Positions 1 to 7,963 of a stretch of 64,000 nucleotides of DNA are shown piece by piece. The DNA comes from Streptomyces indicus. GTDB lineage: Bacteria > Actinomycetota > Actinomycetes > Streptomycetales > Streptomycetaceae. The notes under the pieces were generated by a model. That model saw only the letters and a list, made by a program, of their open reading frames with translations, was not told the origin of the DNA and made no database searches. Location of the stretch: positions 340,777 through 404,776 of the forward strand of contig NZ_FNFF01000006.1 in NCBI RefSeq assembly GCF_900100315.1, in the 5' to 3' direction. Position 1 is the first letter of the stretch, and every line of letters starts with the position of its first letter. Made by a program: the position numbers and the translations under genes.

Positions 1-454
1 CGGCGAGCCGGGCGTGCAGGGCGCCGGAGCCGCGCAGGGCGAGCTCCTCCTCCAGGCGGGCGCGGACCGCCGGGTCCGTACCGGGGAACTCGAGCTGGTC
101 CACGGCGCCGCGCACGTAGAGGCCGGACCCGCCGACGAGGACGGGCCAGCGGCCCTCGGCGAGCAGCCGGTCGATCTCGGCGCGGGCCAGCTTCTGGTAC
201 TCGGCGACGCTGGCCGCCTCGGTCACGTCCCAGATGTCCAGGAGGTGGTGCGGGATGCCCGCGCGCTCCTCGAGCGTCAGCTTGGCGGTGCCGATGTCCA
301 TCCCACGGTAGAGCTGCATCGAGTCCGCGTTGACGACTTCGCCGCCGAGTTCGCGTGCGAGGAAGACCCCGAGGTCCGACTTGCCGGCCGCGGTGGGCCC
401 GACGACGGCGATGACACGGGGCCCTGAACTGGGCGTGGCTGCTGCGCTACTCAC
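1..454 (-). CDS. miaA: tRNA dimethylallyltransferase MiaA (5' part only)
   Basis: MiaA transfers a dimethylallyl group to N6 of A37 in tRNAs that read U-starting codons; MiaB, encoded nearby at 2588-4084, then methylthiolates that base. The reverse strand reads a P-loop GPTAAGKS near residue 20, followed by NADSMQLYRGMDIGTAK and HHLLDIWD, all typical of the MiaA N-terminus. The start is taken as the GTG at 454-452, about 18 residues before the P-loop. The frame stays open to the window edge, so about 150 of some 310 residues are seen and the C-terminus lies outside. It diverges from the small gene at 647, with a 192-nt gap between them. Confidence 0.95.
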   Translation of the reverse strand, partial: MSSAAATPSSGPRVIAVVGPTAAGKSDLGVFLARELGGEVVNADSMQLYRGMDIGTAKLTLEERAGIPHHLLDIWDVTEAASVAEYQKLARAEIDRLLAEGRWPVLVGGSGLYVRGAVDQLEFPGTDPAVRARLEEELALRGSGALHARLA

Positions 455-646
455 CCGACCAGTCTCGCAGGCGCCGGACAAGTCCTCGAACGAGCTACGG
501 GAAGCCGCAGTGACACATCGGGCCCCCCTTCGTTGCCTGTTGCGAGGTTTCGGCCGCCGGTTTTCGAGGACTGGAGACCCGGGAGTCGCAAGGAGACGCA
601 CCGGGCGGCGCGGAATTTCGCTCACACGAGTACTTTTGGAGTGGAA

Positions 647-883
647 ATGGGCGTTTTTGCACGGTTCCGTCGCAAGGGCAAGGAGACCGAGACCGCGTCA
701 ACGGCCGAGGGTTCCACGGCCACCCTGACGGCCGAGCCCGAGGCCGAGGCGAGCGCCGAGGCCGCGCCGGAGCCGGCTGAGCCGAAGGCCGAGGAGACCG
801 CCGCCGAGTCGGTGGAGATCCCGAAGCAGCAGTCGGCCGACCAGGCGGCGGACAACGAGGCCGGGGACAGCGCCCGCAAGTAG
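647..883 (+). CDS. small acidic low-complexity protein, unknown function
   Basis: This 78-residue protein starts with a basic stretch, MGVFARFRRKGK, followed by a long Ala/Glu-rich tail (repeated AEPEAEA and AEET-like segments) with no recognisable domain. The ATG at 647 is chosen because GGAG at 638-641 sits five nt upstream. An in-frame upstream codon at 533 would add residues over sequence that looks non-coding. It lies 36 nt upstream of the MT0933-type gene, so the two may be co-transcribed. Short proteins of this composition are common beside miaA in Streptomyces. I cannot assign a function; the tail is probably disordered and could bind basic partners. Confidence 0.7.
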   Translation: MGVFARFRRKGKETETASTAEGSTATLTAEPEAEASAEAAPEPAEPKAEETAAESVEIPKQQSADQAADNEAGDSARK

Positions 884-919
884 CCGACCGCCGCGGCGGT
901 CCGAAGAAGAAGGTGCGCC

Positions 920-1318
920 ATGGGCCTCCTTGACACGCTGAAGGCCAAGCTCGCCCCGGCGAAGGGCAAGGTCAACGACCTTGCCAAGGAGCACGGGGAC
1001 AAGATCGAGCAGGGACTCGACAAGGCCGCGAAGGCCGTGGACGAGAAGACCAAGGGCAAGTACAGCGACAAGATCCAGACGGGCACCGGCAAGGCGAAGG
1101 ACGCCTTGGGCCGGCTGGCCGCGGAATCGGACACGGGGCCGGGGCCCGCGCAGGGTCAGGGTCCCGGGCCCCAGGGCCAGGGTTCCGGACCTCAGGGTCA
1201 GGCACCGGCTTCGGGCGGTCAGGGTCCCGGTTCGGGTGGGCAAGGTCCCGGCTCAGGCGGGCAAGGTCCCGGTACGCCTCCGGCTGCCGGCGGGACGCCG
1301 ACGCCGCCGGCCTCCTGA
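920..1318 (+). CDS. MT0933-like antitoxin family protein
   Basis: The first about 70 of 132 residues match the actinobacterial MT0933/Rv0909-type antitoxin family: MGLLDTLKAKLAPAKGKV, then a lysine-rich amphipathic helix with HGDKIEQGLDKAAK and DEKTKGKYSDKI. The rest is a Gly/Gln/Pro/Ser low-complexity tail with about six GQGPG-like units. The ATG at 920 has AGAAGAAGG just upstream (905-913). In mycobacteria the family is paired with a SRPBCC-type toxin next door; no such gene is seen here. The protein may therefore act outside a toxin-antitoxin pair, and the antitoxin label comes from family membership only. The hairpin at 1336 is its probable terminator. Confidence 0.8.
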   Translation: MGLLDTLKAKLAPAKGKVNDLAKEHGDKIEQGLDKAAKAVDEKTKGKYSDKIQTGTGKAKDALGRLAAESDTGPGPAQGQGPGPQGQGSGPQGQAPASGGQGPGSGGQGPGSGGQGPGTPPAAGGTPTPPAS

Positions 1319-1335
1319 CGAGGCGAGGACCGGAC

Positions 1336-1369
1336 GGACGGCCGTGGGGCGGATGCCTCACGGCCGTCC
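1336..1369 (+). terminator. hairpin terminator after the MT0933-like gene
   Basis: Eleven perfect outer pairs, GGACGGCCGTG (1336-1346) with CACGGCCGTCC (1359-1369), continue inward to about 15 pairs (one G-U) around the loop ggat. It lies 17 nt after the stop. There is no U-tract, which is usual for Streptomyces terminators. Confidence 0.65.
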
Positions 1370-1509
1370 TCGTGCGGAGCGGTGGACCGCCGGTGCGGGC
1401 GGTTACGAGGGTGCGTGCGTACGGGATGGGCACGCGTACGGGTCATGGCGTGCGTGCGGGAAGCGGGGCTCGTACGGGAAGTGGCGCGCGTAAGGCAGCA
1501 AGTGCGCGT

Positions 1510-2214
1510 TCAGGACCAGGCCGCGACCAGGTATCCCACGCCGTACGGCGCCTCGTCGTGGAGCAGTGTGCCGCTCAGGCCCGCGCCCTCCGCGGCGCCC
1601 GCGAGCACCTGCCAGGGCGCGCGGCCCGCGGCCTTCAGTTCGTACGCGAGCTCCGCGTCCAGATCCTTGAGTGCCTGCACGTCCGCCGCGCCCAGCGCCC
1701 GGGCCACCGCGGCGTCGAAGGGCTCGGCGCGCTCGTCCAGATACCCCGGCGCCTTCAGCGTCCGGCACGCGCTGCCGTCCCCCATCACGAGCAGTGACAC
1801 GCGCTCGGCCTGGACGGCCAGTTCGGCACCGACCTCGAAGCAGCGCTCGGGCGCGAGCGGCTCGCCGACGCCGAGCCCCTCGACGGGCCCGGCCCACCGC
1901 GCCTGCTCCAGGAGCCAGGCGGCCACGGACAGCGAGACCGGCAGCCGCCCGTCCCCGGCCGCGCCGCTCCCCAGCTGCACGGCGACGTCCACGCCGAAGC
2001 CCTCGAAGGTCCCGGTGCTCCCCTGCGGGTGCGGCCCGCGCCCGCTCTGTTCGGCCGGGCCGACGACGATCAGACGGTCCGGCCGCGCGGCGGCCAGCAC
2101 GCCGAGCGCGTCCGCGCAGGCGGCCCGCACCGCATCGAGCTCATGGGCCGCCCCGGCCGCCACGGCGGGCACGAGCAGAGGCGGACAGGGACAGACGGCT
2201 GCGGCGACGAGCAT
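1510..2214 (-). CDS. class III extradiol dioxygenase subunit B-like protein
   Basis: The 234-residue product begins MLVAAAVCPCPPLLVPAVA and has a Rossmann-like segment, ARPDRLIVVGPAEQSG, as in the LigB/MEMO-like superfamily of class III extradiol dioxygenases. Family members use a ferrous site to cleave catechol rings or act as non-enzymatic relatives. A full His/His/Glu metal triad is not obvious here, so catalysis is uncertain. The ATG at 2214 is preferred because the reading frame upstream runs through an intergenic repeat. It lies downstream of miaB on the same strand, but 373 nt of repeats separate them. Neighbours suggest conservation of this locus, not a pathway. Confidence 0.75.
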   Translation of the reverse strand: MLVAAAVCPCPPLLVPAVAAGAAHELDAVRAACADALGVLAAARPDRLIVVGPAEQSGRGPHPQGSTGTFEGFGVDVAVQLGSGAAGDGRLPVSLSVAAWLLEQARWAGPVEGLGVGEPLAPERCFEVGAELAVQAERVSLLVMGDGSACRTLKAPGYLDERAEPFDAAVARALGAADVQALKDLDAELAYELKAAGRAPWQVLAGAAEGAGLSGTLLHDEAPYGVGYLVAAWS

Positions 2215-2587
2215 GATCGGCAGGGTACCGGCTGACTCGGCTCTAAGTTCAGCCGATGGGGCTCCAAGCCGTGCGGCACCTGCCAGAGCGTGGGCACCCT
2301 CCAGCCCGTCCGGCACCTGCCAGAGCGTGCGCTCCCCAGCCCGTCCGGCACCTGTCAGGGCGTGGAGCACCCTCCAGCCCGTCCGGCGTTTGAGGACGAG
2401 CGCCGTTCAGGCGCGATCGGGGGCAAGGGGCGAAGCCCCAAAGGGGGGGTGCAGGGGGGGGCGAAGCCCCCGCCTAGGTGCAGGAGGGACAGCGCCCACC
2501 TGGGTACGGAGGGCAAAGCCCCCGCCTACGCACAGGGGGCGCAGCCCCACTGGGGTGCCCACCCGCAGGGGCCAGACAAAGGCACCC
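2215..2587. repeat. 373-nt intergenic region of Streptomyces-type repeats
   Basis: No gene is seen. The first half carries three copies of CCAGCCCGTCCGGC (2301-2314, 2336-2349, 2374-2387) embedded in a 35-38 nt unit, the last continuing into CGTTTGAGGACGAGCGCC. This is a sequence I recognise as widely dispersed between Streptomyces genes. The second half holds four small hairpins of the form G4-5 CGAAG C4-5: 2427-2439, 2457-2471, 2511-2521 and 2535-2548. It follows the miaB stop directly and could act as a transcript end or mRNA-stabilising element; that role is inferred. Confidence 0.7.
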
Positions 2588-4084
2588 TCAGTCGCAGCCG
2601 CACCCCGACCCCGCGGGAGCAGCCGACGGCGCCGGGGCGCCGATCGTCGGCAGCCCCAGCATCACACCCGCCGGCTTCGCCGCCGGCGCCGCGTTCCGCT
2701 TCTCCCACGCGTCGCCCGCCCGCGTACGGCGCACCTTGAGCGCCGGCCCCTCGGCCAGCAGGTGGTGCGGGGCCGCGTACGTGATCTCGACCGTCACCAC
2801 GTCGCCGGGACGGACCTCCTCGTCCGGCTTCGTGAAGTGCACGAGCCGGTTGTCGGGCGCACGGCCCGACAGACGGTGCGTGGCGTCGTCCTTGCGGCCC
2901 TCGCCCTCGGCCACCATCAGGTCGAGGGTGCGCCCGACCTGCTTCTTGTTCTCGTCCCACGAGATCTCGTCCTGGAGCGCGACCAGCCGCATGTAGCGCT
3001 CCTGGACGACCTCCTTCGGGACCTGCCCCTCCATCTCGGCGGCGGGCGTCCCGGGTCGCTTGGAGTACTGGAACGTGAACGCGTTCGTGAACCGCGCCTC
3101 GCGCACCACGTGCATCGTCTGCTCGAAGTCCTCCTCGGTCTCGCCGGGGAAGCCCACGATGATGTCCGTGGAGATCGCGGCGTCCGGCATCGCGGCCCGC
3201 ACCTTCTCGATGATCCCGAGGAAGCGCTCCTGGCGGTACGAGCGGCGCATCGCCTTGAGGATCGGGTCCGAGCCCGACTGGAGCGGCATGTGCAGCTGCG
3301 GCATCACGTTCGGCGTCTCGGCCATCGCCGCGATCACGTCGTCCGTGAAGTCGCGCGGGTGCGGCGAGGTGAACCGGACGCGCTCCAGGCCCTCGATGTT
3401 CCCGCAGGCGCGCAGGAGCTTGCTGAACGCCTCGCGGTCGCCGATGTCGGACCCGTACGCGTTGACGTTCTGCCCGAGCAGCGTGATCTCCGAGACGCCC
3501 TCGGCGACCAGGGCCTCGATCTCCGCGAGGATGTCGCCGGTCCTGCGGTCCTTCTCCTTGCCGCGCAGGGCCGGGACGATGCAGAACGTGCAGGTGTTGT
3601 TGCAGCCCACGGAGATCGACACCCAGGCCGCGTACGCGCTCTCACGGCGGGTGGGCAGCGTGGACGGGAAGGCTTCGAGCGACTCGGCGATCTCGACCTG
3701 CGCCTCTTCCTGGACGCGGGCGCGCTCCAGGAGGACCGGCAGCTTGCCGATGTTGTGCGTGCCGAAGACCACGTCGACCCACGGGGCCCGCTGGACGATG
3801 GTGTCGCGGTCCTTCTGCGCGAGGCAGCCGCCGACGGCGATCTGCATGCCGGGGCGCGAGGCCTTCTTCGGGGCGAGGCGGCCGAGGTTGCCGTAGAGGC
3901 GGTTGTCGGCGTTCTCCCGTACCGCACACGTGTTGAACACGACGACGTCCGCGTCCCCGTCACCGCCCTCGGGCGCGCGCACGTAGCCGGCGTCCTCCAG
4001 GAGCCCGGAGAGCCGCTCGCTGTCGTGCACGTTCATCTGACAGCCGTAGGTCTTCACTTCGTACGTGCGCGGGGTTGCCGACAT
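2588..4084 (-). CDS. miaB: tRNA-2-methylthio-N6-dimethylallyladenosine synthase MiaB
   Basis: MiaB is a radical-SAM methylthiotransferase that adds the 2-methylthio group to i6A37 of tRNA, acting after MiaA. The 498-residue protein shows the N-terminal cluster cysteines in YGCQMN, NTCAVRENA and GGCLAQKD. It has the radical-SAM CxxxCxxC in SVGCNNTCTFCIVP, followed by a TRAM-like domain around residues 375-440. The tail is Ala/Pro-rich and ends GCGCD, an unusual short Cys run. The ATG at 4084 (MSATPRTYEVKTYG) gives the family's normal N-terminus; longer in-frame starts upstream lack support. A strong terminator at 4253-4290 separates it from gluD, so it needs its own promoter in 4085-4250. Confidence 0.97.
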   Translation of the reverse strand: MSATPRTYEVKTYGCQMNVHDSERLSGLLEDAGYVRAPEGGDGDADVVVFNTCAVRENADNRLYGNLGRLAPKKASRPGMQIAVGGCLAQKDRDTIVQRAPWVDVVFGTHNIGKLPVLLERARVQEEAQVEIAESLEAFPSTLPTRRESAYAAWVSISVGCNNTCTFCIVPALRGKEKDRRTGDILAEIEALVAEGVSEITLLGQNVNAYGSDIGDREAFSKLLRACGNIEGLERVRFTSPHPRDFTDDVIAAMAETPNVMPQLHMPLQSGSDPILKAMRRSYRQERFLGIIEKVRAAMPDAAISTDIIVGFPGETEEDFEQTMHVVREARFTNAFTFQYSKRPGTPAAEMEGQVPKEVVQERYMRLVALQDEISWDENKKQVGRTLDLMVAEGEGRKDDATHRLSGRAPDNRLVHFTKPDEEVRPGDVVTVEITYAAPHHLLAEGPALKVRRTRAGDAWEKRNAAPAAKPAGVMLGLPTIGAPAPSAAPAGSGCGCD

Positions 4085-4252
4085 GCCAGAGATCAGTCCA
4101 AACGAGGGTCTACGGGGGTCCTGAGCCGACTCCGGACAGGTCCGGAACCGGGGCCGGAGGGGTCCGGGGGCTGCGTCGGCCGCCACCTGCGGACGACGGC
4201 CGGTCATCCAGTTTACGAGGCTGGGCGGGGGGCCTGCGCCTCAGTGGTAACA

Positions 4253-4290
4253 GAACGGAGGGCAGCGGTGGTGACCGCTGCCCTCCGTTC
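4253..4290 (-). terminator. terminator of the gluABCD operon
   Basis: A perfect 17-bp stem, GAACGGAGGGCAGCGGT (4253-4269) with its complement at 4274-4290 and loop ggtg, lies 17 nt beyond the gluD stop codon. It insulates miaB from the glu operon. Confidence 0.85.
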
Positions 4291-4307
4291 CGTGAGCGTG
4301 CTGTCGG

Positions 4308-5246
4308 CTATACGGTCCCGCCACTGCCGTCCGAGAACGAGCCGCGGACCTTCGCGGCGGGAATGCCGGCCGTGCCCGCACCGGCCCCGGCGACGTCCTC
4401 GACCGCACCCGCCCCGAGCACCGCACCGGTGCTCCGCTTGCCGCGGCGCAGGCGCTTCTCGAGCCAGGACGCGAACGTGGTCAGGGTGAAGTTGAGGAGC
4501 ACGTAGATCACCGCGATGACGGCGAAGGTCTGGATCGGGTTGCCGTAGTACCCGGCGATGGTTCCCCGGGAGTTCAGGAGCTCGGTGAAGTTGAGCACGG
4601 CGCCACCGAGTGCCGTGTCCTTCAGGATCACCACGAGCTGGCTGACGATCGCCGGGAGCATCGCGGTCACCGCCTGCGGCAGCAGGATGGTCCGCATGGT
4701 CTGGCCCTTGCGCAGCCCGATCGCCTTGGCCGCTTCCGTCTGCCCCTTCGGCAAGGACAGGATGCCGGCCCGGACGATCTCCGCGAGCACCGAAGCGTTG
4801 TACAGGACCAGGCCGGTGATGACCGCGTACATCGGGCGGTCGTCGGAGCTGATGTCCGTCGACTGCACGTAGAACGCGGAGGCGAAGACCATCATGATCA
4901 GGACCGGGATGGCCCGGAAGAACTCGACGACCGCTCCGACGGGGATCCGCACCCAGCGGTGGTCGGAGAGACGCGCGATGCCGAGCAGCGCGCCGAGCGG
5001 CAGGGCGATGACCATCGAGAGGCCGGCGGCCTTGAGCGTGTTGGCCAGAGCCGGCAGCAGATAGGTGGTCCAGGGCTCGGCCGTGATGAACGGCTTCCAC
5101 TTGGCCCACACCCACTGGTCCTTGTCGCCCATGAGGTCGATCGCCCACCAGGCGAGCAGACCGAGCAGGACCAGGAAGACGACCGAGAACAGGAGGTTGC
5201 GGCGCTTGGCCTTCGGGCCGGGGATGTCGTACAGAACGGAGCTCAT
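4308..5246 (-). CDS. gluD: glutamate ABC transporter permease GluD
   Basis: One of two membrane permeases of a polar amino-acid (glutamate) ABC importer. The 312 residues begin MSSVLYDIPGPKAKRRN, with a membrane anchor near residues 18-40. A long extracytoplasmic stretch follows, then the HisM-type permease domain with the EAA loop read in AKAIGLRKGQTMRTILLPQA. An Ala/Gly-rich cytoplasmic tail ends the protein. The start overlaps the gluC stop by 4 nt (ATGA), which implies translational coupling. Last gene of gluABCD, followed by the terminator at 4253-4290. Confidence 0.93.
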   Translation of the reverse strand: MSSVLYDIPGPKAKRRNLLFSVVFLVLLGLLAWWAIDLMGDKDQWVWAKWKPFITAEPWTTYLLPALANTLKAAGLSMVIALPLGALLGIARLSDHRWVRIPVGAVVEFFRAIPVLIMMVFASAFYVQSTDISSDDRPMYAVITGLVLYNASVLAEIVRAGILSLPKGQTEAAKAIGLRKGQTMRTILLPQAVTAMLPAIVSQLVVILKDTALGGAVLNFTELLNSRGTIAGYYGNPIQTFAVIAVIYVLLNFTLTTFASWLEKRLRRGKRSTGAVLGAGAVEDVAGAGAGTAGIPAAKVRGSFSDGSGGTV

Positions 5247-5911
5247 CGCTTCACCGCCACACGCTTGCCTATCCAGCCGAGGAAGAGACCCGTCGGCAGG
5301 GTGAGAATCACGAACCCGAGCGCGATGATCGCGGCGGTCGCATAGAGCTGCGCCTCCGTCTCGACGATCTCCTTCATCAGGAGCCCGGCCTCGGCCACAC
5401 CGATCGCGGCCGCGACCGTGGTGTTCTTCGTCAGGGCGATCAGAACGTTGGCGAGCGGGCCCACCACGGAACGGAACGCCTGCGGAAGCACCACCAGCGT
5501 GAGCACCTGCCGGAAGTTCAGACCGATGGCACGCGCTGCCTCCGCCTGCCCGATCGGCACGGTGTTGATGCCGGAGCGCAGTGCCTCACAGACGAACGCG
5601 GCCGTGTAGGCGCTCAGGCCGAGTACCGCGAGACGGAATCCCTGAAGCTTGAAGTCGTTCGGGGCGCCCAGCGTGATGCCGAAGATCTCGGCGAGCCCGA
5701 GCGAGCAGAAAACGATGATGACGGTCAGTGGAATGTTCCGCACCACGTTGACATAGGCGGTTCCGAAACCGCGCATGAGCGGTACGGGACTGACCCGCAT
5801 ACCGGCCAGGATGGTGCCCCATACCAAGGCGATGATTCCGGAGAATACGGTCAGTTGGACCGTCGTCCAGAACGCCCCGAGCAGGTCGTAGCCTTCAAGA
5901 AAGTCGAACAC
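5243..5911 (-). CDS. gluC: glutamate ABC transporter permease GluC
   Basis: The second permease of the glutamate importer, 222 residues and about five membrane helices. It has the coupling (EAA) loop read in EAARAIGLNFRQVLTLVVLPQAFR, which contacts the ATPase GluA. It starts MFDFLEGYDLLGAFWTTVQ at 5911. It lies 131 nt downstream of gluB, with a GC hairpin in the gap, and overlaps gluD by 4 nt. The hairpin should leave GluB more abundant than the permeases, the usual stoichiometry for such transporters. That effect is inferred from the arrangement. Confidence 0.93.
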   Translation of the reverse strand: MFDFLEGYDLLGAFWTTVQLTVFSGIIALVWGTILAGMRVSPVPLMRGFGTAYVNVVRNIPLTVIIVFCSLGLAEIFGITLGAPNDFKLQGFRLAVLGLSAYTAAFVCEALRSGINTVPIGQAEAARAIGLNFRQVLTLVVLPQAFRSVVGPLANVLIALTKNTTVAAAIGVAEAGLLMKEIVETEAQLYATAAIIALGFVILTLPTGLFLGWIGKRVAVKR

Positions 5912-5941
5912 GATCTCCCGCGCTTCCGCGTGTCGTTGGCC

Positions 5942-5974
5942 TGGCGCGCCACCCGGAAACCAGGTGGCGCGCCA
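5942..5974 (-). terminator. intercistronic hairpin between gluB and gluC
   Basis: TGGCGCGCCACC (5942-5953) and its exact complement (5963-5974) form a 12-bp stem between the binding-protein gene and the permease genes. It is probably an attenuating or mRNA-protecting structure that favours GluB; that role is inferred from position. Confidence 0.6.
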
Positions 5975-6042
5975 TCGAAGAGCCGCGGCCGCGGGATCCG
6001 GGCCAACACCCGGTCAGGTCCTCAAAGGCCGCTGGTCAAGGG

Positions 6043-6882
6043 TTACTTGACGATGACGCCGATCTTCGGGGCCGGCTCGTTCTTGTAGCCGGCAGGGCCG
6101 AGGTTCTTCTTGACGGCCTCTTCCCAGGCACCGTCGGCGACCATCTTCTCGAGGGCCTTGTTGATCTTGTCCTTGAGGTCCTTGTTGCCTTCCTTGACAC
6201 CGATGCCGTAGTTCTCGTTGCTCAGCTTGAGGCCGGCGAGCTTGAACTTGCCCTTGTACTGGTCCTGCGCGGCGTAGCCCGCGAGGATCGAGTCGTCGGT
6301 GGTGAGGGCGTCGATGGAGCCACCTGCCAGACCCTCGAGGCACTCGGAGTACGTGCCGCGCTCCTGGAGCTGCGCCTTCGGGGCGATCTCCTTCTTCACG
6401 TTCTGCGCGGAGGTCGAACCGGCCACCGAGCACAGCTTCTTGCCGTTGAGGTCGGTGCCCTCGGCGATGTCGGAGTCGGCCTTGACGAGCAGATCCTGGT
6501 GGGCCAGCAGGTAGGGACCGGCGAAGTCGACGAGCTTCTCGCGCTCGTCGTTGATCGAGTACGAGGCGGCGATGAACTCGACATCCCCGTTCTTGAGCGC
6601 GTTCTCGCGGTCGGCGCTCGGCGTCTGGACGAACTCGATCTGGTCCTCGGAGTAACCGAGCTCCTTGGCGACGAACGTGGCGACGTCGACATCGAAGCCG
6701 GCGAACCCGTCCGGCGTCTTCTGGCCGATGCCCGGCTGGTCGAACTTGATGCCGATCTTGATCGACTTCCCGCCGCCCTCGGAGCCCGAGCCGCCTTCCT
6801 TCTTGTCGTCGCCACAGGCGGTGGCGGTCAGCGCGAGCGCGAGGACGGAGACGGTGGCGATACCGGCTTTACGGAGCTTCAT
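6043..6882 (-). CDS. gluB: glutamate-binding lipoprotein GluB
   Basis: Extracellular solute-binding lipoprotein that captures glutamate for GluACD. The 279-residue precursor starts MKLRKAGIATVSVLALAL and has a lipobox read in LTATAC|GDD, so the mature N-terminal Cys is lipidated. A Gly/Ser linker leads to the SBP_bac_3 domain, with DGFAGFDVDVA and the hinge region IAASYSINDEREKLVDFAGPY. The ATG at 6882 is chosen over one three codons upstream because AAAGGA lies 8 nt before it but abuts the upstream codon. It lies 52 nt downstream of gluA. Confidence 0.95.
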   Translation of the reverse strand: MKLRKAGIATVSVLALALTATACGDDKKEGGSGSEGGGKSIKIGIKFDQPGIGQKTPDGFAGFDVDVATFVAKELGYSEDQIEFVQTPSADRENALKNGDVEFIAASYSINDEREKLVDFAGPYLLAHQDLLVKADSDIAEGTDLNGKKLCSVAGSTSAQNVKKEIAPKAQLQERGTYSECLEGLAGGSIDALTTDDSILAGYAAQDQYKGKFKLAGLKLSNENYGIGVKEGNKDLKDKINKALEKMVADGAWEEAVKKNLGPAGYKNEPAPKIGVIVK

Positions 6883-6934
6883 GATGAACATCCTTTGCTT
6901 TTCGGTGAGTTGCAGCAGCCCGTGATGCAAGAGC

Positions 6935-7711
6935 TCAGTGGTGCAGGATCTTCGACAGGAAGTCCTTGGCGCGGTCGCTCTTGGGTGCGGTGAAGAACTT
7001 GTCCGGGGTCGCCTGCTCGACGATCTGTCCGTCCGCCATGAACACGACGCGGTTCGCGGCCGAGCGGGCGAAGCCCATCTCGTGCGTGACGACGACCATG
7101 GTCATGCCGTCCCGCGCGAGCTGCTGCATGACCTCGAGCACCTCGTTGATCATCTCCGGGTCGAGCGCGGAGGTCGGCTCGTCGAAGAGCATCACCTTCG
7201 GCTCCATGGCCAGGGCGCGGGCGATCGCCACACGCTGCTGCTGGCCGCCGGAGAGCTGGGCCGGGTACTTGTCCGCCTGGGTGCCGACGCCGACGCGGTC
7301 GAGCAGGGCGCGGGCCTTCTCCTCGGCCTCGGCCTTCGACTTCTTGCGGACCTTGATCTGGCCCAGCGTGACGTTCTCCAGAACGGTCTTGTGGGCGAAG
7401 AGGTTGAAGGACTGGAAGACCATGCCGACGTCGGCGCGCAGGCGTGCGAGCTCCTTGCCCTCGGCGGGCAGCGGCTTGCCGTCGAGCGTGATGCTCCCCG
7501 AGTCGATGCCCTCCAGGCGGTTGATGGCCCGGCACAGCGTCGACTTGCCCGAGCCCGAGGGCCCGATCACGACGACGACCTCACCGCGGGCGATGGTCAG
7601 GTCGATGTCCTGGAGCACATGCAACGCGCCGAAGTGCTTGTTGACGTTCTTCAGCACGACCAGTTCGTCCGCCGCCGGTGCGGCGTCCTTGGTCACCGAT
7701 ACTTCGGCCAT
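6935..7711 (-). CDS. gluA: glutamate ABC transporter ATP-binding protein GluA
   Basis: The ATPase that powers glutamate import. The 258-residue protein has Walker A GPSGSGKST near residue 52, Q-loop VFQSFNLF, ABC signature LSGGQQQRVAIARAL, Walker B VMLFDEPTSALD and the switch histidine in VTHEM. First gene of gluABCD, transcribed leftward from the 252-nt divergent region shared with gluR. In S. coelicolor the GluR-GluK system next to the operon is reported to control its expression in response to glutamate, and the same arrangement is seen here. Confidence 0.95.
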   Translation of the reverse strand: MAEVSVTKDAAPAADELVVLKNVNKHFGALHVLQDIDLTIARGEVVVVIGPSGSGKSTLCRAINRLEGIDSGSITLDGKPLPAEGKELARLRADVGMVFQSFNLFAHKTVLENVTLGQIKVRKKSKAEAEEKARALLDRVGVGTQADKYPAQLSGGQQQRVAIARALAMEPKVMLFDEPTSALDPEMINEVLEVMQQLARDGMTMVVVTHEMGFARSAANRVVFMADGQIVEQATPDKFFTAPKSDRAKDFLSKILHH

Positions 7712-7963
7712 GGGGGTTCTTGCTCCGTCCTCCTCGGTTGGGAGGACAGTAGTAACGCCGTAAGACCAGCGTCATTACATCTGAGGGGAAATTGAGCATA
7801 ACGATCCGGCCGCAACCGGACACTCTGCGTGAAGGGGACGCCCCTTGCGCGTACCGGCTGGATAACGGAACCCGCATGTAACAGGAACCGCCTTGACGCC
7901 GTCACCGTGTATCGGCGTGACTGCCTGAGTGCATAAGCACCGGGTGAAGAGGAGGTGGACCGA
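7712..7963. promoter_or_regulatory. divergent gluA / gluR promoter region
   Basis: This 252-nt region separates gluA and gluR and must hold both promoters and the GluR sites. It is less GC-rich than its surroundings near 7770-7810 and 7890-7940. The gluR Shine-Dalgarno AGGAGG is at 7950-7955, 8 nt before its ATG. I could not identify a convincing -35/-10 pair or GluR direct repeat by eye. Confidence 0.6.

Noticed and set aside
1382..4489. Open frame of over 1,000 codons on the forward strand across miaB and the dioxygenase-like gene
   Set aside because: It is a shadow of the leftward genes in high-GC DNA: Arg/Pro/Ala-rich without any domain, while the opposite strand encodes clear proteins.
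7712..7963. Specific -35/-10 boxes for gluA and gluR
   Set aside because: Several partial matches (for example TTGACG near 7892) lack a -10 at proper spacing, so none is reported as a site.
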